Source of the DNA: Sphaerochaetaceae bacterium | GTDB lineage: Bacteria; Spirochaetota; Spirochaetia; Sphaerochaetales; Sphaerochaetaceae | NCBI GenBank assembly: GCA_028532765.1 | Contig: JAQQAR010000062.1 | Span: 1-64,000 of the forward strand | Direction: 5' to 3' | DNA: 64,000 nt | In this document: piece after piece, positions 60,232-64,000 of the stretch | Numbering within the stretch: the first letter of the stretch is position 1 | Layout of the letters: each line of letters starts with the position of its first letter | Translations under genes and position numbers: made by a program | Notes under the pieces: generated by a model | Told to the model about the DNA's origin: nothing | Database searches by the model: none | The model's input: only the letters and a program-made list of their open reading frames with translations

Positions 60232-60537
60232 TCAGAGTAATTCCTGGTAGTGCTCGATACCCATGGCAAGGATGTCGTGGATATGTTCGTCATTGAGACG
60301 GTAGAGAACATTACGCCCGTCCTTTCTGAAACGCACCAAGCGACGGGCCCTGAGGAGTTTGAGTTGTTGGCTGATGGTACTCTGTTGCATATTCAGTTCT
60401 TCACTGATTGCATTGACGCCTCTCTCCCCCTGTTCAAGCAGAAAGAGGATTTTCAATCGGGTGGGATCTCCGAAGACCTTAAAAAAGTCTGCAATATCGA
60501 CAATTTCCTCATCCAACGGCAATACAAATTCTTCCAT
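60232..60537 (-). CDS. SmtB/CzrA-type zinc-responsive ArsR repressor
   Basis: Winged-helix metal sensor of 101 aa. The helix-turn-helix is in VNAISEELNMQQSTISQQLKLL (about 41-62). The C-terminal helix carries D83, H85, H96 and E99 with spacing identical to the alpha5 zinc site of SmtB (Asp-x-His-x10-His-x2-Glu). There are no Cys residues, so the CadC/ArsR thiol site is absent and zinc is the expected signal. AGGAG is 8 nt before ATG 60537. Its expected target is the operator at 11842-11863; no copy of that operator is visible at its own promoter. Confidence 0.88.
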   Translation of the reverse strand: MEEFVLPLDEEIVDIADFFKVFGDPTRLKILFLLEQGERGVNAISEELNMQQSTISQQLKLLRARRLVRFRKDGRNVLYRLNDEHIHDILAMGIEHYQELL

Positions 60538-60605
60538 GGGGCATCTCCTGGGATTGATACCTAGTAGTATAACCATTACCTGAGAGAAAGAAAAGAAAGG
60601 AATGC

Positions 60606-60654
60606 GTGGGTGGTATATTTCCAAAACAATCAAACTAGGATACATTTCACCCAC
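60606..60654. repeat. Inverted repeat flanking the gltA promoter
   Basis: GTGGGTG (60606-60612) and CACCCAC (60648-60654), perfect 7-bp arms 35 nt apart, bracketing a weak promoter (TTTCCA 60618-60623, 17 nt, TACATT 60641-60646). It might allow a bridging regulator. Confidence 0.35.
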
Positions 60655-60703
60655 CTGCTCACAAAATACACACACGAAATGACCCCCTAAAGGAGGCTAT
60701 GAA

Positions 60704-61999
60704 ATGGATATCAAAGAAAAAGCAGCTAAACTGGTCCTCGAGGACAGCGAATTTGACCTCACTGTCATTACGGACAACATGGGAGGAAAGTCAATCGACA
60801 TTACCGCCCTGAGAAAAAGTACTGGCTTCATCACGTATGACCCCGGCTTTGTAAATACAGGATCCTGTATGAGCAATATCTGCTTTGTTGATGGGGAGCA
60901 GGGAATCCTCCGCTACCGCGGATATGATATTGAGGACCTGGTAGAGAACTGTGACTTCGTTGAGGTTGCCCATCTCCTGATCAAAGGGGAACTTCCCACT
61001 CTCGCCCAACGTCACACCTATGCAGATATGCTCAACAGGCACTCACTGCTCCACGTTGACATGAGGAACTTCTTCCGTGACTATCCGCAGGAAGCCCACC
61101 CTATGTCAATTCTCTCGGCAATGGTTGCCTCCCTTTCTGCGTTCTATCCTGAATTGGAGGATGCCGACCCGGAAGAGAATGTTGACTTGACGGTCAGCAG
61201 ACTGCTTTCCAAGATGAGAACCATCGCTGCATTCAGTTATCGTCAGATGAATGGATTGGACTTCGTCGACCCCTCCTACAAGTATTCCTACTGTGAGAAC
61301 TTCCTGAACATGATGTTCCATACGCCGGTAAATGCCTATATTCCTGATCCTTTGCATGCCAGGGCATTGAATATCCTCCTGATCCTCCATGCTGACCATG
61401 AGCAGAACTGTTCCACAAGTGCGGTCCGCCTGGTAGGCAGCAGCGAGGCAAATCTTTATGCATCAGTTGCTGCAGGTTGTTGTGCCCTTTGGGGAAGCAA
61501 ACATGGTGGAGCCAACCAAGCTGTCATGCAGATGTTGTTGAAAATCCATAATGAAGGACTCAGCATCGAGCAGGTAATAGCAATGGCGAAGGACAAGGAG
61601 AACCCGTTCAGGCTCTCTGGATTCGGCCACAGGGTATACAAGACCTATGACCCGAGGGCAAGGATTGCAAAACGTCTCAGCCAGCAAGTCCTGGGTGCTG
61701 ACAGCCAGAGTGATCCGCTCTTGCAAATTGCCATGGATCTTGAACAGGCTGCCCTGAATGACCCCTATTTCATCGAACGCAACCTGTATCCAAATGTGGA
61801 TTTCTATACGGGGATAATCTTCCACGCAATTGGGATTCCCGAGTCGATGTTCACCGTGCTCTTTGCCATGGGCCGGCTCCCTGGATGGATTGCCCACTGG
61901 CTTGAATGGAGACACGATCCGTACCAGAAGATTGGCCGCCCTCGCCAGGTCTACTCGGGCCCACACGTACGCAAGGTGGTACCGCTTGAGGACCGATAA
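60704..61999 (+). CDS. gltA: Citrate synthase
   Basis: Condenses oxaloacetate and acetyl-CoA; 431 aa. Catalytic His in LHADHEQNCSTSAVRLVGSS (about 226-230), second His in GHRVYKTYDPRA (about 308), Asp in NVDFYTGIIFHAIGIP (about 364) and the late RPRQVYSGP. An N-terminal region of about 45 residues precedes GFITYDPGF, as in the Gram-negative hexameric type. AAAGGAGG lies upstream of ATG. The next gene overlaps by 14 nt. Confidence 0.95.
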   Translation: MDIKEKAAKLVLEDSEFDLTVITDNMGGKSIDITALRKSTGFITYDPGFVNTGSCMSNICFVDGEQGILRYRGYDIEDLVENCDFVEVAHLLIKGELPTLAQRHTYADMLNRHSLLHVDMRNFFRDYPQEAHPMSILSAMVASLSAFYPELEDADPEENVDLTVSRLLSKMRTIAAFSYRQMNGLDFVDPSYKYSYCENFLNMMFHTPVNAYIPDPLHARALNILLILHADHEQNCSTSAVRLVGSSEANLYASVAAGCCALWGSKHGGANQAVMQMLLKIHNEGLSIEQVIAMAKDKENPFRLSGFGHRVYKTYDPRARIAKRLSQQVLGADSQSDPLLQIAMDLEQAALNDPYFIERNLYPNVDFYTGIIFHAIGIPESMFTVLFAMGRLPGWIAHWLEWRHDPYQKIGRPRQVYSGPHVRKVVPLEDR

Positions 62000-62654
62000 G
62001 GCCCTGATCTTCGATTTCAATGGCACCCTGTTTTGGGATACCGAGTATCATCGGCAAGCATGGGGTGCCATTTCATTGCGCCTAAGGAACAGACCGTTCA
62101 CAGATAAAGAAAGCCACCACCTCAACGGGAGAACCAATGCTGAGACAATTGCCTACCTATTGGGGAGAACCCCTAGCGAGGAAGAGGTCTCTCGTATCAG
62201 CGGGGAGAAGGAGGAACTCTATGAGGATATTTGCCTTGGCAACCGTCCCCTCAGTCTCGCCCCAGGTGCAATCACCCTCTTCAAGCGAGCGAAACTGGCC
62301 GGTTTTCAACTTGCTATAGCCACCAGTGCAGGAGAGGACAACATCCGGCGCTATGAGGCATGGTTCTCACTCAGCGAGTACGTACCCTCCTCCTTGATCA
62401 TATATGACAATGGAAAGAGAAAAGGAAAGCCTGAGCCAGATATCTACCAGGATACCTGCAAGGCCCTGGGCCTCAACCCTGAAGCATGTACGGTCTTTGA
62501 AGACACGAAGGCCGGTATTCTCTCAGCAAGCAGGGCGGGCATTGGGAGCATATATGCTGTTGGAAGCCCTGGAGCAGACATACAGACAATTCAGGCCATG
62601 GAGGGGGTCCACGGCCTGATCACAGATTTTTCCAAGTTTTCTCTAGAGCAATGA
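61986..62654 (+). CDS. HAD-superfamily phosphatase, beta-phosphoglucomutase-like
   Basis: Protein of 222 aa with the HAD nucleophile motif [16 protein letters not shown] (usual DFDGT reads DFNGT), a helical cap, threonine motif in IATSAG, and [15 protein letters not shown] for metal binding. The second Asp of the nucleophile motif is Asn, which in HAD phosphatases weakens acid/base catalysis. TTG 61986 is inferred as start: GGTGG is 6 nt upstream, and it lies inside the gltA 3' end. It converges with icd, overlapping it by 12 nt. Confidence 0.72.
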   Translation: MRTDKALIFDFNGTLFWDTEYHRQAWGAISLRLRNRPFTDKESHHLNGRTNAETIAYLLGRTPSEEEVSRISGEKEELYEDICLGNRPLSLAPGAITLFKRAKLAGFQLAIATSAGEDNIRRYEAWFSLSEYVPSSLIIYDNGKRKGKPEPDIYQDTCKALGLNPEACTVFEDTKAGILSASRAGIGSIYAVGSPGADIQTIQAMEGVHGLITDFSKFSLEQ

Positions 62655-63872
62655 CACCAGATAGGAACCAAATTCCTTCGTTCCCAACTTTGTGCACTCC
62701 TTGCCTTCAGCTTCCATCAAGCGAGCAAAGTCAGAGGTAACCATCCCATCACTGATCGCCTTCTGGACAACACTGGTAACCAGCTCCGCAGCTTCATTCC
62801 ATCCAAGGTAGGAGAGCATCATCTGTGCTGAGAGTACCAGGGATAGAGGGTTCACAATATTCTTTCCAGCAATATCAGGGGCAGTCCCATGGGTTGCTTC
62901 AAAGATTGCAAAGCCGCTCTCATAGTTGATGTTCGCCCCAGGGGCAATACCGATACCACCAACCTCGGCTGCCAAGGCATCCGATACATAATCCCCATTA
63001 AGATTGAGCGTGGCAATGACATCATAGGCTTCAGGCTTGAGTAAGATATTCTGCAGGAAGGCATCGCAGATACAATCCTGGATGACCAGCGGTTCCTGGC
63101 CTTCCCGATCAATCTTCACGGTTCCATGCTCATCCTCTGTTGCTCCAAATTCGCGTTTTGCAAGTTCATAGCCCCACTTCCTGAATCCACCTTCGGTGAA
63201 TTTCATGATATTCCCTTTGTGCACTAATGTAACATTGCGTCGGTTGTTTTCCAGTGCATATGAGATAGCACTGCGAATCAGGCGCTCGCTTCCTTCCACG
63301 GAAACCGGTTTGATCCCCAGGGCACTGGTTTCAGGAAAACGGATCTTGCTCACAGCCATCTCCTCTTTGAGGAATGCGATGACCTTACGAACTTCTTCAC
63401 TCCCCGCCTCCCATTCGATGCCGGCATAGATGTCTTCCGTATTCTCACGGAAAACAACCATGTCAACATTCTCGGGGTGTTTGACAGGGGAAGGGACTCC
63501 CTGGTAGTAGGAAACAGGGCGTAGGCAGACATACAGATCGAGGGTCTGACGGAGGGTTACATTCAAGGAACGGATTCCCTTCCCTATCGGGGTCGTCAAG
63601 GGCCCCTTGATAGCCACCTTGTACTGCTTGATTGCCTCGAGGGTCTCCTCGGGAAGGTAGTTTCCAGTTAGGTCCTTTGCCTTTCCTCCTGCAAGTATCT
63701 CCTTCCAGGTTATCTGTTTGGTCTCCCCATAGGCTTTTTTGACTGCCGCTTCAACCACATTCTTCATAACCGAGGAGATCTCCTGACCTACCCCATCTCC
63801 CTCGATGTAAGGAATGATGACACTGTCAGGCACCACCAGGGCTCCATCTTTCATGTGTATTGCCATTTCCAT
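62643..63872 (-). CDS. icd: Isocitrate dehydrogenase, predicted NAD+-specific
   Basis: Oxidative decarboxylase of isocitrate to 2-oxoglutarate, 409 aa, type I dimeric. Substrate loop [19 protein letters not shown] (about 107-125) and [14 protein letters not shown] are intact. At the cofactor site [11 protein letters not shown], Asp-Ile replace the Lys-Tyr (E. coli 344-345) that bind the NADP phosphate, and VTSDF replaces VTYDF (E. coli Tyr391), so NAD+ is predicted. AAGGAG is 8 nt before ATG 63872, whose A overlaps the stop of the aconitase gene. Confidence 0.93.
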   Translation of the reverse strand: MEMAIHMKDGALVVPDSVIIPYIEGDGVGQEISSVMKNVVEAAVKKAYGETKQITWKEILAGGKAKDLTGNYLPEETLEAIKQYKVAIKGPLTTPIGKGIRSLNVTLRQTLDLYVCLRPVSYYQGVPSPVKHPENVDMVVFRENTEDIYAGIEWEAGSEEVRKVIAFLKEEMAVSKIRFPETSALGIKPVSVEGSERLIRSAISYALENNRRNVTLVHKGNIMKFTEGGFRKWGYELAKREFGATEDEHGTVKIDREGQEPLVIQDCICDAFLQNILLKPEAYDVIATLNLNGDYVSDALAAEVGGIGIAPGANINYESGFAIFEATHGTAPDIAGKNIVNPLSLVLSAQMMLSYLGWNEAAELVTSVVQKAISDGMVTSDFARLMEAEGKECTKLGTKEFGSYLVSLL

Positions 63873-64000
63873 CAAGCTTTCTCCTTAAGAATATTCAGCA
63901 GACCACCACCAATGAGCATCGCTCTCTGGCCATCGGTGATATCACAGCGGAGGGTAATCTCCCTGCTCTTGGTCTTGTTTTTCAAGACAACCGTCTCACC
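63872..64000 (-). CDS. acn: Aconitate hydratase, C-terminal end (partial)
   Basis: Only the last 42 codons are inside the window. They read ...[32 protein letters not shown], a C-terminal pattern seen in aconitases (…CDxTDxxRxMLxxGGLLN). The stop overlaps the icd start by 1 nt, giving an acn-icd operon. The bulk of the gene lies to the right of the window. Confidence 0.8.
   Translation of the reverse strand, partial: GETVVLKNKTKSREITLRCDITDGQRAMLIGGGLLNILKEKA

Noticed and set aside
1..64000. CRISPR array, transposase, integrase or phage genes
   Set aside because: No evenly spaced repeats, no transposase or integrase motifs, and no att-like duplication beside the tRNAs were found.

Overview
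The window looks like chromosomal backbone DNA from a spirochaete, most likely a Sphaerochaeta-like organism. That is an inference from gene content and order: several EF-G paralogues, a bacterial XPB helicase next to its partner gene, an aroDE fusion, and ribosomal and isoprenoid clusters with roughly balanced base composition. It is gene-dense on both strands, with many 1-14 nt overlaps. I see no insertion sequence, prophage, CRISPR array, rRNA operon or replication origin.

Layout. 1-4320: MATE exporter, ComM/YifB-like AAA+ protein, AEC transporter, tRNA-Lys and tRNA-Glu with a shared terminator. 4446-11685: cation/proton antiporter, M42 peptidase, aldehyde dehydrogenase, a secreted helical protein, and a sugar isomerase/aldolase pair. 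11818-18772: a Zn/Cd P-type ATPase behind an SmtB-type operator, then two non-canonical EF-Gs flanking an XRE regulator with a structured leader. 18832-25570: mfd-trmB, an inositol-phosphatase-like gene, and an operon of ACT-domain protein, NTPase and queuosine-precursor transporter. 25681-27409: nrdR and a dGTPase, both acting on deoxynucleotide balance. 27475-36613: aroK-aroC-XPB-XPB partner facing an aroD-aroE fusion, then an ABC-F protein and maf.

37290-43728 is a compact envelope and translation block: rpsB-tsf, then frr-uppS-cdsA-dxr-rseP. On the opposite strand, 43718-47844 holds rpsF-ssb-rpsR-(YybS-like)-rplI-dnaB. A 29-residue ribosomal protein gene of the bS22/mS38 type lies at 48046-48135. 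48353-50693 has murD and a FemAB-like ligase gene converging. 50775-55104 has metG diverging from hflK-hflC. 55181-58219 has a HAD phosphatase and an ABC exporter, 58297-59667 has argG behind two ARG-box-like sites, followed by a GuaD-type deaminase and an SmtB-type repressor. The right end holds citrate synthase, a HAD phosphatase, isocitrate dehydrogenase and the 3' end of aconitase, which together form the oxidative branch from citrate to 2-oxoglutarate.

How parts connect. The SmtB-like repressor at 60232 carries the metal-binding residues expected of a zinc sensor and is the only gene in view that could read the operator of the Zn/Cd ATPase 48 kb away. Three shikimate-pathway activities sit together (aroK, aroC, aroDE). 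Translation is heavily represented: two EF-Gs, EF-Ts, ribosome recycling factor, S2, S6, S18, L9, the small bS22-like protein, MetRS and ABC-F.
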